Of a stretch of 64,000 nucleotides of DNA, positions 43,807-52,933 are shown in pieces. The number at the start of each line of letters is the position of its first letter. The first letter of the stretch is position 1. The stretch is taken from positions 1-64,000 of the forward strand of contig CAYGSU010000008.1 of assembly GCA_964352715.1 (NCBI GenBank). The letters run 5' to 3'. The notes below the pieces were generated by a model, which saw only the letters and a list, made by a program, of their open reading frames with translations, searched no databases and was not told the DNA's origin. The DNA is from JAVKBW01 sp964352715 (GTDB lineage Bacteria > Pseudomonadota > Alphaproteobacteria > UBA8366 > Aestuariispiraceae). A program made the translations under genes and the position numbers.

Positions 43807-45414
43807 ATGACGACTCGTATCACTTCGTCAGGCCCTGACATCGTCAAACTCTTGGCGGAAGGGAAACTGACGCGTCGTAAGTTTATCGAACGCGCGACGG
43901 CTATGGGGGCCGCTGCGGCCATTCCATCCATGTTAGCCAGTGCTGATGCAATGGCGGAGACGCCAAAACGCGGAGGGACCTTGAAGCTTGGCGCCAGTGG
44001 CGCTGATACCGGCGATTCACTTGATCCCAGGGCTGAGTCTTGCTGCTCATCGCATTTGCGAAGCCTGCACTATCAGATCCGCAACCAGCTCGTCGAGACA
44101 GACTACCGTTACTCTCCCGCACCTGGCCTTGCCGAAAGCTGGGAAGCGTCGGCGGATGCGTCAGTCTGGACGTTCCATCTGCGCAAGGGTGTTGAATTCC
44201 ACAACGGCAAGACCTTCGATTCGGCAGACGCGGCCTACTCGATCAATTCCCATCGCGGTGACGACGTCTCGGCGCCGGCCTCCGAACTCCTGAAACAGGT
44301 GACGGAACTGAAAGCCCCTGACAAGAACACGCTGGTCTTTGAACTCGAAGGGCCGAATGCGGACTTTCCGAACATCCTGGCGGATTATCACCTGCAGATC
44401 GTTCAGGACGGGGACAAGGGCTGGAATCAAGGGAATGGCACAGGGCCTTTCGTGCTGAAGGATTTCGAGCCAGGGGTCCGGGCGTCGGTCGAACGCAACC
44501 CGAATTACTGGCGTGGCGACTATCCCTATTTCGACGCTGTCGACAATTTTTTCACGAACGACAAGGTCGCCCGGATGAACGGGTTGCGGACCGGTGAATT
44601 TGACCTGATCGATTCACCTGATCTGCCGACATTGAAGTTCCTGGAAGAGGATCCCAATTTTCAGGTCATCACTACAGGTTCGTCCCTGCACTACACCCTG
44701 CCGATGCACTGTGACACGGCGCCCTACGATAACAACGACGTCCGGCTTGCGCTTAAATATGCGATGCCGCGTGAGGAAATCCTGCAAAAGGTCGGTCAGG
44801 GATATGGCTCGGTCGGCAACGACCATCCCATCGCTCCGTTACAGCGCTATGCGGCGACTGATATTCCGCAACGTGAGTATGACCCCGACAAAGCAAAATA
44901 CCATCTCAATAAGGCCGGTGCCGGGTCGGAAGTCTTCGAGCTATTCACGGCTGAGCTAGCCTTCAACGGCGCGGTGGATCTTGCCATCCTGTTCAAGGAA
45001 TCTGCCGCCAAAGCCGGAATCAATGTCGCGGTCAACAAGGCGTCGAGTGACGGATACTGGTCGAATGTCTGGCGCGTCAAACCGTTCTGCTGTTCGTACT
45101 GGACGGGCCGCCCGACAGAAGACTGGATGTTCACAGTTGGGTACAAAGGCGATGCGGCCTGGAATGACGCGCACTGGAAGGATGACCGGTTCGATGAATT
45201 GCTGCTGATGGGGCGCAAGGAACTTAATGACGATACGCGCCGTGAAATTTACACGGAGATGCAGCGTATCGTTCACGATACCGGCGGACAGATCATCCCG
45301 ATGTTCGGCGACTGGGTCATGGCGGCGAGTTCCAAGCTCAAGTTCCAGACGCCGCTGGCTGGAGTGTTCGAGTTCGATGGACACCGGGCTTTCGAGCGGT
45401 GGTGGTTCGCTTAA
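43807..45414 (+). CDS. ABC transporter substrate-binding protein, family 5, Tat-exported
   Basis: 535 aa. The twin-arginine signal LTRRKFIERATAMGAAAAI starts at residue 21, which places it behind a short N-terminal lead. Family 5 features: YSPAPGLAESWEASADASVW, HLRKGVEFHNGKTFD, NPNYWRGDYPYFDAV, and a C-terminal HRAFERWWFA shared with 1736 and 21990. LGASGADTGDSLDPR corresponds to the start of the mature ligand domain. No permease near. It is divergent from an amine oxidoreductase and followed by a strong terminator, so it is monocistronic. Confidence 0.9.
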   Translation: MTTRITSSGPDIVKLLAEGKLTRRKFIERATAMGAAAAIPSMLASADAMAETPKRGGTLKLGASGADTGDSLDPRAESCCSSHLRSLHYQIRNQLVETDYRYSPAPGLAESWEASADASVWTFHLRKGVEFHNGKTFDSADAAYSINSHRGDDVSAPASELLKQVTELKAPDKNTLVFELEGPNADFPNILADYHLQIVQDGDKGWNQGNGTGPFVLKDFEPGVRASVERNPNYWRGDYPYFDAVDNFFTNDKVARMNGLRTGEFDLIDSPDLPTLKFLEEDPNFQVITTGSSLHYTLPMHCDTAPYDNNDVRLALKYAMPREEILQKVGQGYGSVGNDHPIAPLQRYAATDIPQREYDPDKAKYHLNKAGAGSEVFELFTAELAFNGAVDLAILFKESAAKAGINVAVNKASSDGYWSNVWRVKPFCCSYWTGRPTEDWMFTVGYKGDAAWNDAHWKDDRFDELLLMGRKELNDDTRREIYTEMQRIVHDTGGQIIPMFGDWVMAASSKLKFQTPLAGVFEFDGHRAFERWWFA

Positions 45415-45445
45415 GATTTGCCCTGTTGGTCTAGCAGAAACTATA

Positions 45446-45477
45446 GCGACCTGCCGAAAGGGCAGGTCGCTTCTTTC
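45446..45477 (+). terminator. Rho-independent terminator
   Basis: Perfect 10-bp stem GCGACCTGCC / GGCAGGTCGC, loop GAAAG, followed by TTCTTTCT. It ends the monocistronic binding-protein transcript 32 bases after its stop. Confidence 0.9.
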
Positions 45478-45577
45478 TGGGAGGGCCCGAAAGCACGACG
45501 CAAACCGCAGGTTCGTGCCGTTTGGTACAGTGAAGTTACAGGTTGCCCTGTCGCTATCGCAGGAGGGGATCAGTTGA

Positions 45578-46051
45578 ATGTCCAAGTCTGATTTAATCGT
45601 AAGATACGCCGTCGCAGAGGACCAGAAGGACTGGGCCGCGATGTGGCGCAGGTTTTTGCATGATAAACCGAATGAACCGGGTGATCGCACGACCGAAAAG
45701 AAAAACTGGTCACGAATAATGGATTCGGCAAATCCGCTACGATGCCTTATCGGCGTAGATGGCGATGGTAACAAGGTCGGGTTCGTACTTTTCGTCGTCT
45801 TTCCATTCACATGGAGCGTGTTGGACGTTTGTTATCTGGAGGATCTTTATGTTTCTCCAGATGCCCGTCGAAAAGGATATGCCAGTGCATTAATGGAAGC
45901 GCTGGCGGACGTCGGCCGAAAGGAAAACTGGTACAAGATTTTCTGGATGACCGAAGCTGATAATCACGCTGCCCAGCGGCTATACGATACGGTCGCCGAG
46001 CGTATGGATTACCTGCGCTACGATATGAACCTGACTGCGCCGACTAAGTAA
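45578..46051 (+). CDS. GNAT-family N-acetyltransferase
   Basis: 157 aa. The acetyl-CoA binding motif is VCYLEDLYVSPDARRKGYASALMEALADVG (RxxGxA type), after an N-terminal VRYAVAEDQKDWAAMW and before a C-terminal strand with DNHAAQRLYDTVAERMDYLRY. Good AGGAGGGG ribosome site. Acetylates an amine or small molecule in the cytoplasm; target unknown. It stands alone between the terminator and the convergent TetR gene. Confidence 0.92.
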   Translation: MSKSDLIVRYAVAEDQKDWAAMWRRFLHDKPNEPGDRTTEKKNWSRIMDSANPLRCLIGVDGDGNKVGFVLFVVFPFTWSVLDVCYLEDLYVSPDARRKGYASALMEALADVGRKENWYKIFWMTEADNHAAQRLYDTVAERMDYLRYDMNLTAPTK

Positions 46052-46079
46052 CCCAGACTGTTCGATCGCGAGGTTTCAT

Positions 46080-46835
46080 TCACACATCGGCTCTGTGCTT
46101 TAGGCCTTCTGCCAGGCTGGTCAGCGTGGTTGCTTCCGGTGTTTCTCCATAGATCGAGCGGTACCACAGAAATGTGAGCAATTCCGCAGTTTCATCCAGA
46201 TCGTGAACGACGGATGTCAAGTCCGGTTCCTGCCGGACAAAAAGATCGTACAGGAAATGAAACGCCATGCCGGCGAGCGCGAAGGATATCTGGGTAATCT
46301 TTTCTTCGTCGAGATCAGGACGGCCTGTGCGTTTTATGATGCTTGATACAATCCGGCGGTTCCATTCCTGGCGCAGCCGTCTCCAATGTTCCTGAAACTC
46401 CGGCACGTTGTCATCCAGTTGAATAATGCTGCGCAGCAGACCGCTGTTCTGCTCGTAGGCGTGGACGAAGAACCGATTGGAACTGTAAACCGCATCATAT
46501 GAATCCTTGCCGACAGAAGCGCGCAAGGCCTGAGCGTAGAGCTCTTCGGCGAACTCAAGCAGCACTTCTACCGAAATTTCTTTCTTGTCGGTAAAATAGA
46601 CATAGAAGGTCCCAAGACCGAGTTTAGCTTCGTCGCAGATATCGCTGACGCGCATGTCCTGATAGCCGGCGCTTTCCAATAGACGCGCAACCGCTACTTT
46701 CAGCCGATAGCGGGTTTTTTCACCCTTCGATGAAAATTGACGGGTTTGTAACCGCCAGGACAGGTAATCCGGATAAGATCCGAGCGGTCCAAGTTCAATA
46801 GTGGCGGTTTTGCGTTTGATAAGCTGAGCTGTCAT
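46080..46835 (-). CDS. TetR/AcrR-family regulator
   Basis: 251 aa from ATG at 46835; a TTG at 46862 would add 9 residues. Helix-turn-helix: TRYRLKVAVARLLESAGYQDMRVSDICDEAKLGLGTFYVYFTDKKEI. The C-terminal domain is clearly homologous to that of the regulator at 30086. It lies divergent from the operon beginning at 47145, with the palindrome TTGACGTCAA in the spacer, and is likely its repressor. Confidence 0.92.
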   Translation of the reverse strand: MTAQLIKRKTATIELGPLGSYPDYLSWRLQTRQFSSKGEKTRYRLKVAVARLLESAGYQDMRVSDICDEAKLGLGTFYVYFTDKKEISVEVLLEFAEELYAQALRASVGKDSYDAVYSSNRFFVHAYEQNSGLLRSIIQLDDNVPEFQEHWRRLRQEWNRRIVSSIIKRTGRPDLDEEKITQISFALAGMAFHFLYDLFVRQEPDLTSVVHDLDETAELLTFLWYRSIYGETPEATTLTSLAEGLKHRADV

Positions 46836-47053
46836 TGGATGCCGTATATCCCCCGGTAGCAAATCGTAACGTTGATTCAGGCTGGCAACAAGGTAATTCG
46901 ACCAGCCGTTGTTTCGGTTATTGAAAGTAAATTCATGTTTTGGATCTATCTTCTCATGTCAAATTTCACCCATTACCTAAGCAAATAATGGCGCTCGCGT
47001 GAAAACACATGACGGCAGAAATTAGTGGCTGCGGGGAATTAAAAAAACTTGAA

Positions 47054-47063
47054 CTTGACGTCA
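47054..47063. promoter_or_regulatory. Palindromic operator candidate TTGACGTCAA
   Basis: Perfect 10-base palindrome 81 bases before the thiolase-fold gene and within 220 bases of the divergent TetR start. ATGTCAAATT at 46956-46965 is a second related half-site. Similar sites precede the paralogous module (30863) and the binding protein at 43807 (43624). Confidence 0.45.
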
Positions 47064-47144
47064 ATAACAATAATAGTACTTCGGATTGAGCGTACGCTTA
47101 TCGGCAATTTTTGGCGGGCGCAAATTTCAGGCTGGCAGGTATCT

Positions 47145-48308
47145 ATGGTCGGACTATCGGAAAAAACTCGAACAGCTTACATAGCAGGCGTTGCCGAAAC
47201 ACCTCTCGGAAAGGTCACCGACCAGACCGAACTATCTATGGTCGCATTGGCGAGCCTGGAAGCACTCGAAGAAGCAGGAATGTCGGTGAAGGATATCGAT
47301 GCTGTCTTCGTGAACTACATGGGCGAAGAAGGGTCGATCCAGGTCGGTGAGTATCTCGGCATTGAAGCACGGTATGGAGATTCCACGGATATCGGTGGGG
47401 GGTCGTTCGAATCGTTCATCCATAAAGCGATGATTGCGATTGAGGCAGGTGAGATCGAGGTGGCGTTGATCGCCTACGCATCGCGCCAGCGCAGCCGCAA
47501 GAACAGGAAGCTGGCCAGTGAAGAAGACAACTACTCCATTATGGGCCAGTTTGAATCGCCGTATTACCCCCTGCTGCCGATCACGCATTATGCCCTGATT
47601 GCGGCGCGGCACATGCATGAATTCGGGACGACGCCGGAGCAGCTGGCGGAAGTTGCTGTCAGCGCCCGGCTTTGGGCCCAGAAGAACCCCAAGGCCTGGA
47701 TACAGGATCCGTTATCGATCGATGATGTGCTGGGCTCACGCATGATTGCCACGCCGTTCCACCGAGATGACATCTGCCTTCGGGTTGATGGAGGTGGCGC
47801 AATCATAGTCACATCGGCGGAACGTGCCCGTGATGCGGCGAAGAAGCCGGTGCGTGTGCTAGGCGCTGCGCATGGCCACACGCAGTGGAATCTGAGCCAG
47901 GCGGACGATTTTTTGCACTCGGCGGGCATTCGCACGGGGAAGGATGCATTCGGTATGGCAGGCATAACGCCATCTGACGTGGATTTCCTGCAGCCATACG
48001 ACAATTTCACAAGTTCTGTGATCTTGCAGATTGAAGAGCTTGGGTTTTGCAAGCGCGGTGAAGGCGGCCCCTTCGTTCAGGAGGGCAATCTGAGACCGGG
48101 CGGAAAGCTGCCTGCTTCGACAATGGGCGGCGGGCTTTCCTATAATCATCCAGGTGCCCTCGGTCTGCTTCTTCTGGTCGAGGCCGTGCGGCAATTGCGT
48201 GGTGAATGCGGGGAAAGACAGGTTCCTGACGCAAAAATCGGCGTCGCCCATGGCATTGGTGGCGTTTGCAATTCTTCAACGTCGACTGTGGTGATGGCCA
48301 ATGACTGA
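47145..48308 (+). CDS. Thiolase-fold protein without catalytic cysteines (retro-aldolase/SCP-x thiolase-like)
   Basis: 387 aa from ATG at 47145 (AGG site); an in-frame extension upstream to 47049 runs through the promoter region and is unlikely. Thiolase layout with IAGVAETPLGK at the N-terminus and GGGLSYNHPGALG with the conserved His, but IGGGSFESF (83-91) where the nucleophilic Cys belongs and AHGIGGV where the second Cys belongs. Close paralogue of 30939. With DUF35 next to it, a retro-aldolase of the Ltp2/DUF35 type is the best analogy. The following MaoC genes would supply a beta-hydroxyacyl-CoA. Confidence 0.88.
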   Translation: MVGLSEKTRTAYIAGVAETPLGKVTDQTELSMVALASLEALEEAGMSVKDIDAVFVNYMGEEGSIQVGEYLGIEARYGDSTDIGGGSFESFIHKAMIAIEAGEIEVALIAYASRQRSRKNRKLASEEDNYSIMGQFESPYYPLLPITHYALIAARHMHEFGTTPEQLAEVAVSARLWAQKNPKAWIQDPLSIDDVLGSRMIATPFHRDDICLRVDGGGAIIVTSAERARDAAKKPVRVLGAAHGHTQWNLSQADDFLHSAGIRTGKDAFGMAGITPSDVDFLQPYDNFTSSVILQIEELGFCKRGEGGPFVQEGNLRPGGKLPASTMGGGLSYNHPGALGLLLLVEAVRQLRGECGERQVPDAKIGVAHGIGGVCNSSTSTVVMAND

Positions 48309-48711
48309 AAAAGCCAAAGAGCCTTTCGGCGATCCAACAACGGTGCCGTACTGGGAAGCCGCCAAGAGACATCAGCTCGTATTGCAGCATTGCGATGACT
48401 GCGGCCATTTCCAGTTTTACCCGAGACCGTTCTGTTTGAAATGTGAATCGAGGTCGGTGTCCTGGAAAGAAGCGGCCGGAACCGGGACGGTATATTCGCT
48501 GAGCGAGGTCCATATGGCGCCGACGCCGGATATCGAGGCACCCTACATCATCGCAATGGTTGAACTGGATGAAGGCCCCAAGTTCATGACCAACATCGTA
48601 AATGGACGATGTGCGATCGGCGACAAGGTGCGACTGGTCTGGCGGCCGCGTGACGGAAAGCCGCCGGTTCCGGATTTTGAGCCGGTCAAGGCGACCGGGA
48701 GTAAAAGATGA
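48301..48711 (+). CDS. DUF35 zinc-ribbon/OB-fold protein
   Basis: 136 aa. Zinc ribbon Cys31, Cys34, Cys45, Cys48 and an OB-fold with MVELDEGPKFMTNIVNGRCAIGDKV. Start overlaps the thiolase-fold gene by 8 bases, exactly as in the paralogous pair at 30939/32086. Expected to be the acyl-CoA-binding partner of the thiolase-fold subunit. Confidence 0.92.
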   Translation: MTEKAKEPFGDPTTVPYWEAAKRHQLVLQHCDDCGHFQFYPRPFCLKCESRSVSWKEAAGTGTVYSLSEVHMAPTPDIEAPYIIAMVELDEGPKFMTNIVNGRCAIGDKVRLVWRPRDGKPPVPDFEPVKATGSKR

Positions 48712-49130
48712 TGAGCCTCGTCGGCACAGAATCCGAGCCTTTTGAATTTGTTGTAGAGGAAGGAAAGGCCCGAGAGTTTTCTGCTGCCGTCTTAGACCCG
48801 CTCGGGAAAGATGAGCCGGCATCCGTACCGCCGACATTTCCGATGCTGGGCGTGGCAGACTTCGAAAGTCACTTTCTGTTCAATGTTCTTCGTCTTGACC
48901 GGACCCGTTCGCTGAATGCCGGGCAGGAATATACCTATATGCGTCCGCTCCGTCCCGGTGACCGTTTGAAATGTGTCGGCAGGGTTTCAGAAGATTACGA
49001 GAAAAAAGGAAAACGGGGCGGCGTAATGCGTTTTGTCGTGGTCGATGTCGAGATGCGTTGTATGGAAACGGGCAGTCTGGTCGTCACATCGCGTGCAACA
49101 TCTGTCGTCACCGAAGGGGCGCCGACGTGA
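48708..49130 (+). CDS. MaoC-like N-terminal (FAS1-type) dehydratase domain protein
   Basis: 140 aa hot-dog fold protein. Pattern VPPTFPMLGVADFESHFLFNVLRLDRTRSLNAGQEYTYMRPLRPGDRL matches the MaoC_dehydrat_N/FAS1_DH group that pairs with a separate catalytic MaoC subunit. It has no hydratase D-x-N-x-x-H motif, so it is likely the non-catalytic half of a heteromeric hydratase with the next gene, as in ChsH1/ChsH2-type or HtdYX-type systems. 4-base overlaps with both neighbours. Confidence 0.85.
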   Translation: MMSLVGTESEPFEFVVEEGKAREFSAAVLDPLGKDEPASVPPTFPMLGVADFESHFLFNVLRLDRTRSLNAGQEYTYMRPLRPGDRLKCVGRVSEDYEKKGKRGGVMRFVVVDVEMRCMETGSLVVTSRATSVVTEGAPT

Positions 49131-49576
49131 TGACACGAACAGCAGAGGACATCCTTGGAAACTGGAAAATGCCGGACTTTAAGGTAGGTCCGATTACGCG
49201 GACCGATATCGTCCGTTATGCCGGCGCATCGACTGACTTCAATCCGCTGCACCACGATGAACCTTATGCGCAAAGCCTCGGTCACCCGTCCGTCTTCGCT
49301 CATGGAATGCTGTCCGGCGGAATACTGGCCACTTTCGTAACGAACTGGTTCGGGCGGGATAGTGTCAGAAAATATGGCATCCGTTTTCGGTCCATCGTTT
49401 GGCCGGGAGATGTGCTGACGGCAACGGGTACAATTAGGGATGTTCGCGGCGACGGCGATGTAACCGTCGTATCGCTCGATCTGTCACTCATACGAAACGG
49501 TGAGGATACGGTCGTAAGTGGCAGTGCCGACGTCGTACTGCCGGATGACAAGAACTTGGAAGAGGAGACACTATGA
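49130..49576 (+). CDS. MaoC-family (R)-specific enoyl-CoA hydratase subunit
   Basis: 148 aa, ATG at 49130 overlapping the previous stop (TGATG); longer in-frame starts lie within the preceding gene. Catalytic motif GASTDFNPLHHDEPYAQSLGHPSVFAHGMLSGG contains Asp and His of hydratase 2 enzymes. With the FAS1-type partner upstream it probably forms an enoyl-CoA hydratase. 4-base overlap with the SDR downstream. Confidence 0.9.
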   Translation: MTRTAEDILGNWKMPDFKVGPITRTDIVRYAGASTDFNPLHHDEPYAQSLGHPSVFAHGMLSGGILATFVTNWFGRDSVRKYGIRFRSIVWPGDVLTATGTIRDVRGDGDVTVVSLDLSLIRNGEDTVVSGSADVVLPDDKNLEEETL

Positions 49577-50472
49577 GCGATCGATTGGCAGGTAGGGTAG
49601 CAATCGTCACCGGAGGAGGCCGCGGCCTGGGACGTGCGCATGCCTTGGCGCTAGCGGCTGAAGGTGCGGCTGTGGTCGTCAACGATCTGGGCGGCGATAC
49701 ATCCGGCAAAGGCTCCGACCCGACACCGGCGCAGGAAGTCGTCGCTGAAATTATCGGGATGGGTGGAAATGCCGTTGTCAGCGGCCATGACGTCTCGGAC
49801 TGGCAGGCGGCCGAGGCAATGGTTGAGCTGGCTGTTTCGGAACTCGGTGGTCTGGACATACTAATCAACAATGCGGGCATTCTCCGGGACCGGTCCCTGT
49901 CCAACATGTCGGAAGATGAATGGGATGACGTAATCCGCGTGCATCTCAAGGGGCACGCCGCGACGACCCGCCACGCCATGGCATACTGGCGCGCCAGATC
50001 CAAACAGGGTGACGAAGTAAAGGCTTCTATCGTTCATACAACGTCGCTTGCCGGTCTCATTGGAACTTTTGGGCAGGCGAGTTATGCCGCCGCGAAGCTA
50101 GGAATTGTCGGCCTGGCGCGTGTGGCCGCAGTGGAAGGCGAAAAATACGGTGTGCGGTCCAATGCAGTATCGCCTTCGGCCAGTACCCGCATCGAAACGA
50201 GTCTGGAACGAAGCGAAGCCGGATTCGACATATGGGATCCGGGGAATGTTTCACCCTTGTTTGTCTGGCTTTCCCTGCCGGATTGCCCGGCAACGAGTCA
50301 GACTTTTCAGATTTATGGTAATCGCGTCGAGGTTTTGAACCAGTGCGGTATTGTTGCTGATTTTCGGACCGAAGGCCGGTGGAAGATTGAAGATCTTGAT
50401 AAGGTTCTACGTGACAAACTGCCGCCGCGACCCGCCCTTGGCGAGTTCGTCGAAGGCTTACCCATGAACTAG
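49573..50472 (+). CDS. SDR-family 3-hydroxyacyl-CoA dehydrogenase (MFE-2 type)
   Basis: 299 aa. The N-terminal motif VTGGGRGLGRAHALALAAEGAAVVVNDLGG, with a GGDTSGKGSDPTPAQEVV insertion, is typical of the dehydrogenase domain of peroxisomal multifunctional enzyme 2. NNAGILRDRSLSNMSEDEWDDVIRVHL and catalytic S...YAAAK (HTTSLAGLIGTFGQASYAAAKLG) are intact. Together with the MaoC genes it would run hydration then oxidation of an enoyl-CoA. C-terminal 50 residues are extra, typical for this subgroup. Confidence 0.92.
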   Translation: MSDRLAGRVAIVTGGGRGLGRAHALALAAEGAAVVVNDLGGDTSGKGSDPTPAQEVVAEIIGMGGNAVVSGHDVSDWQAAEAMVELAVSELGGLDILINNAGILRDRSLSNMSEDEWDDVIRVHLKGHAATTRHAMAYWRARSKQGDEVKASIVHTTSLAGLIGTFGQASYAAAKLGIVGLARVAAVEGEKYGVRSNAVSPSASTRIETSLERSEAGFDIWDPGNVSPLFVWLSLPDCPATSQTFQIYGNRVEVLNQCGIVADFRTEGRWKIEDLDKVLRDKLPPRPALGEFVEGLPMN

Positions 50473-50483
50473 GGGAGGGGTCG

Positions 50484-51323
50484 GTGATTATTGACGAAAG
50501 TAAGGTAAAGCTAACGCGGGACAGCGAGGAGTTTCGAACGAGTTCCTCACGTTTGGCGCAATTTTCAAAAGTGCTTGGATTCGAGCAGGGGCCGCTGGCG
50601 GAAGGAAAGCTGGCTCATCCGATTTTTCCGCACATACCAACCATGCAAAGCATGGTCGAGGTTTTGCGGTCAGCGGTGCCGGGTTTCGGCTTTCATGGCG
50701 AACACGACCTGCATTTTCATGCGCCGATGGTTCCCGGGCAGAAGCTGTTTACCGTATCCACATTGCAAAGCCTTCGCCAGACCGGTGCAGGCCCGGCCGT
50801 GGTTATCCGGTCCGACCTGAAAACGGCGGAGGGCGAACTGGTTAACGTACAGTACACGACCAGTGTTTTCCCCGATGGCGAGCTTGCCGGCGATGTCGGC
50901 GAGCCAGCCCCGCCAAAGCCTGACTTGTCTGCGCTGCGTTCAGATGAGCCGGACGGTATCGAAATCAGGATTTCGGACGATCTGGCGCATCAATACAGCG
51001 ATGTTTCCCGTGACTATTCGCCCTATACGATGCGTCAGGATTATGCGGAAAAGATCGGCATGAAAGCACCGATACTTCATGGCATGTGCACACTGGGGCT
51101 TGCCGCCCACCCGGTGCTGAAGCGGGCGGGTAATCCTGATGGCACAAAACTCAAGCGCTTCGGCTGCCGTTTCAGCCACCCGTTGTATATGACCGGTTCC
51201 CGGACGATTTCGGTCCGACACTGGCTCGGAAAAGGTGACAACGGTCCTGCCGTCTTGTTTGAGGTTGCCGATGATGAAGGCAACCTTGTCATTAGGAACG
51301 GATTTGCGGAGTTTTCGATATGA
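50484..51323 (+). CDS. MaoC-family double hot-dog protein with altered hydratase motif
   Basis: 279 aa, length of MFE-2-type hydratase 2 (two hot-dog repeats). N-terminal half FGFEQGPLAEG-like region with YPHIPTMQSMVEVLR. In the C-terminal half the position for the catalytic D-x-N-x-x-H motif reads SRDYSPYTMRQDYAEKIGMKAPILHGM: the Asp is kept but Asn is Ser and His is Thr. PILHGMCTLG is standard. The usual hydratase catalysis may be lost or altered. Start may be GTG at 50484. Stop overlaps the ligase start by 4 bases. Confidence 0.85.
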   Translation: MIIDESKVKLTRDSEEFRTSSSRLAQFSKVLGFEQGPLAEGKLAHPIFPHIPTMQSMVEVLRSAVPGFGFHGEHDLHFHAPMVPGQKLFTVSTLQSLRQTGAGPAVVIRSDLKTAEGELVNVQYTTSVFPDGELAGDVGEPAPPKPDLSALRSDEPDGIEIRISDDLAHQYSDVSRDYSPYTMRQDYAEKIGMKAPILHGMCTLGLAAHPVLKRAGNPDGTKLKRFGCRFSHPLYMTGSRTISVRHWLGKGDNGPAVLFEVADDEGNLVIRNGFAEFSI

Positions 51324-52933
51324 GCATAACCGAAGCACACCGTGATCTGCCCGCGGAATGGGAGCTCGTTCCTCAGCAGACCATGACCGAGATTCTTTAC
51401 CAGGCGGCGACCAAGGACCCGGAAAGGCCGGCGATCATTATCGAGAATGGTCTGACGGTAACCAATGGCGAATTGCTGGAAAGGGCCGAACGGCTGGCCG
51501 GCTATCTGAAAGGCCGCATCGGGCCGGGTGATCACGTAGCCGTCATGATGGACAACCGGGTTGAGTTCATGGTTGCCCTGTTTGCAATTATCGCGCACCG
51601 GGCGACGTTGGTATCAATCGCGCCGACAGCCAAAGATTTCGATGCAGGTCACATCCTGAAGGATTCAAGTGCCGTCATGGCAATCTGCGGAGAGCCGCAA
51701 TATCCGATTCTGGACGGTCTTCGTGCGACAAATCCGAAAATGAAGGAAATCCTCACGGTTACCGGCGAAGAGCCGAACGGCTTCGAGGCCTATAAGGGCG
51801 ACCGGTTTGATTTTGGAAAGTCGGACTGTACCCGTGAAGATATCGTGTCGATTTACTATACGTCGGGCACAACCGGCGCGCCCAAAGGATGCATGTTGCA
51901 TCATGGGTGGTTCCTGCGCGTTATCGATATCGACCTGCGTCTGTTTCGCCGCGGTGTCCAGGACCGTCAGCTCTGTTGTCTGCCGTTCTACTATGCCGAC
52001 CCGACTATTCAGCTTCTGACGTCTTTAGCGTCAGGCGGCAGTATGGTTGCGATGAGGCGGTTCAGCGTTTCCAGGTTCTGGGACGTTGTGAACACCTTCG
52101 ACGCAACAGAAATACTTTCCATCGCATCTATTCCGGCCCTGTTGCTCAAGGGCGAAAAAAGCCCGAGAGAAAGAGATCACCGGATGCGGCAGGCTGTGCA
52201 TGCCGGTGTGCCGAAAGAGCTGCATGCGGAAATGGAAGAGCGTTACGGCTTCCACTGGCTCAATCAGTATGGCAGCACGGAAGCGGGTATTGGTGCTCGT
52301 GTACCCTTGCACCTTGCCGATGAAACGATTGGAACAGGCACGATGGGTGTTGAACCGCCCGGTATCGAGGTCCGCCTGGTCGATGAAGAAGACAACGACG
52401 TCCCTGTCGGAGAGGCTGGTGAGATGATTGCCCGCGGTGAGGATATCTATCGTGGGTATCTAAACCGGCCAGATGTAACCGAGTTTACCAACAGAGGCGG
52501 TTGGTATCATTCCGGTGATTTGGCCAGACGCGACGAACGCGGCCTGTTGTATTTCGTCGGACGCAAGAAGGAAATCATCCGGCGCAGTGGTGAAAACATT
52601 TCCGCCAACGAAGTAGAGGCCATTATTCGGGCGCTTCCGAAAGTACTCGAAGTCGCTGTCATACCGGTGCCTGATGAGCTTCGGGGTGAAGAGGTAAAAG
52701 CTTACGTCGTTCTGAATACCGGCGTAACGCCAGACGAAATGACCCCGGAGATGATTGTCACCCATTGCAGCGAGCATCTAGCCGACTTCAAGGTGCCGAG
52801 ATACATCGCCTATCGCGATGAAGATTTTGAACGCGGTCCTTCAATGAAAGTAATGAAACAGCCACTGATCGCCGCGCAGGATGACCTGACCCGCGATTGC
52901 TGGGATCGGGAAACGGGGGAGTATCGGCCATGA
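51320..52933 (+). CDS. AMP-forming acyl-CoA ligase
   Basis: 537 aa. Adenylation motifs: YYTSGTTGAPKGCMLHHG (phosphate loop), NQYGSTEAGI, YHSGDLARRDERGLLYFVGRKKEIIRRSGENI, and the C-terminal Lys in GPSMKVMKQPL. The closest styles are crotonobetaine/carnitine-CoA ligase and medium-chain or cyclohexane carboxylate CoA ligases. It would activate the pathway's carboxylic acid to its CoA thioester. It overlaps the amidohydrolase gene by 4 bases. Confidence 0.92.
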   Translation: MSITEAHRDLPAEWELVPQQTMTEILYQAATKDPERPAIIIENGLTVTNGELLERAERLAGYLKGRIGPGDHVAVMMDNRVEFMVALFAIIAHRATLVSIAPTAKDFDAGHILKDSSAVMAICGEPQYPILDGLRATNPKMKEILTVTGEEPNGFEAYKGDRFDFGKSDCTREDIVSIYYTSGTTGAPKGCMLHHGWFLRVIDIDLRLFRRGVQDRQLCCLPFYYADPTIQLLTSLASGGSMVAMRRFSVSRFWDVVNTFDATEILSIASIPALLLKGEKSPRERDHRMRQAVHAGVPKELHAEMEERYGFHWLNQYGSTEAGIGARVPLHLADETIGTGTMGVEPPGIEVRLVDEEDNDVPVGEAGEMIARGEDIYRGYLNRPDVTEFTNRGGWYHSGDLARRDERGLLYFVGRKKEIIRRSGENISANEVEAIIRALPKVLEVAVIPVPDELRGEEVKAYVVLNTGVTPDEMTPEMIVTHCSEHLADFKVPRYIAYRDEDFERGPSMKVMKQPLIAAQDDLTRDCWDRETGEYRP

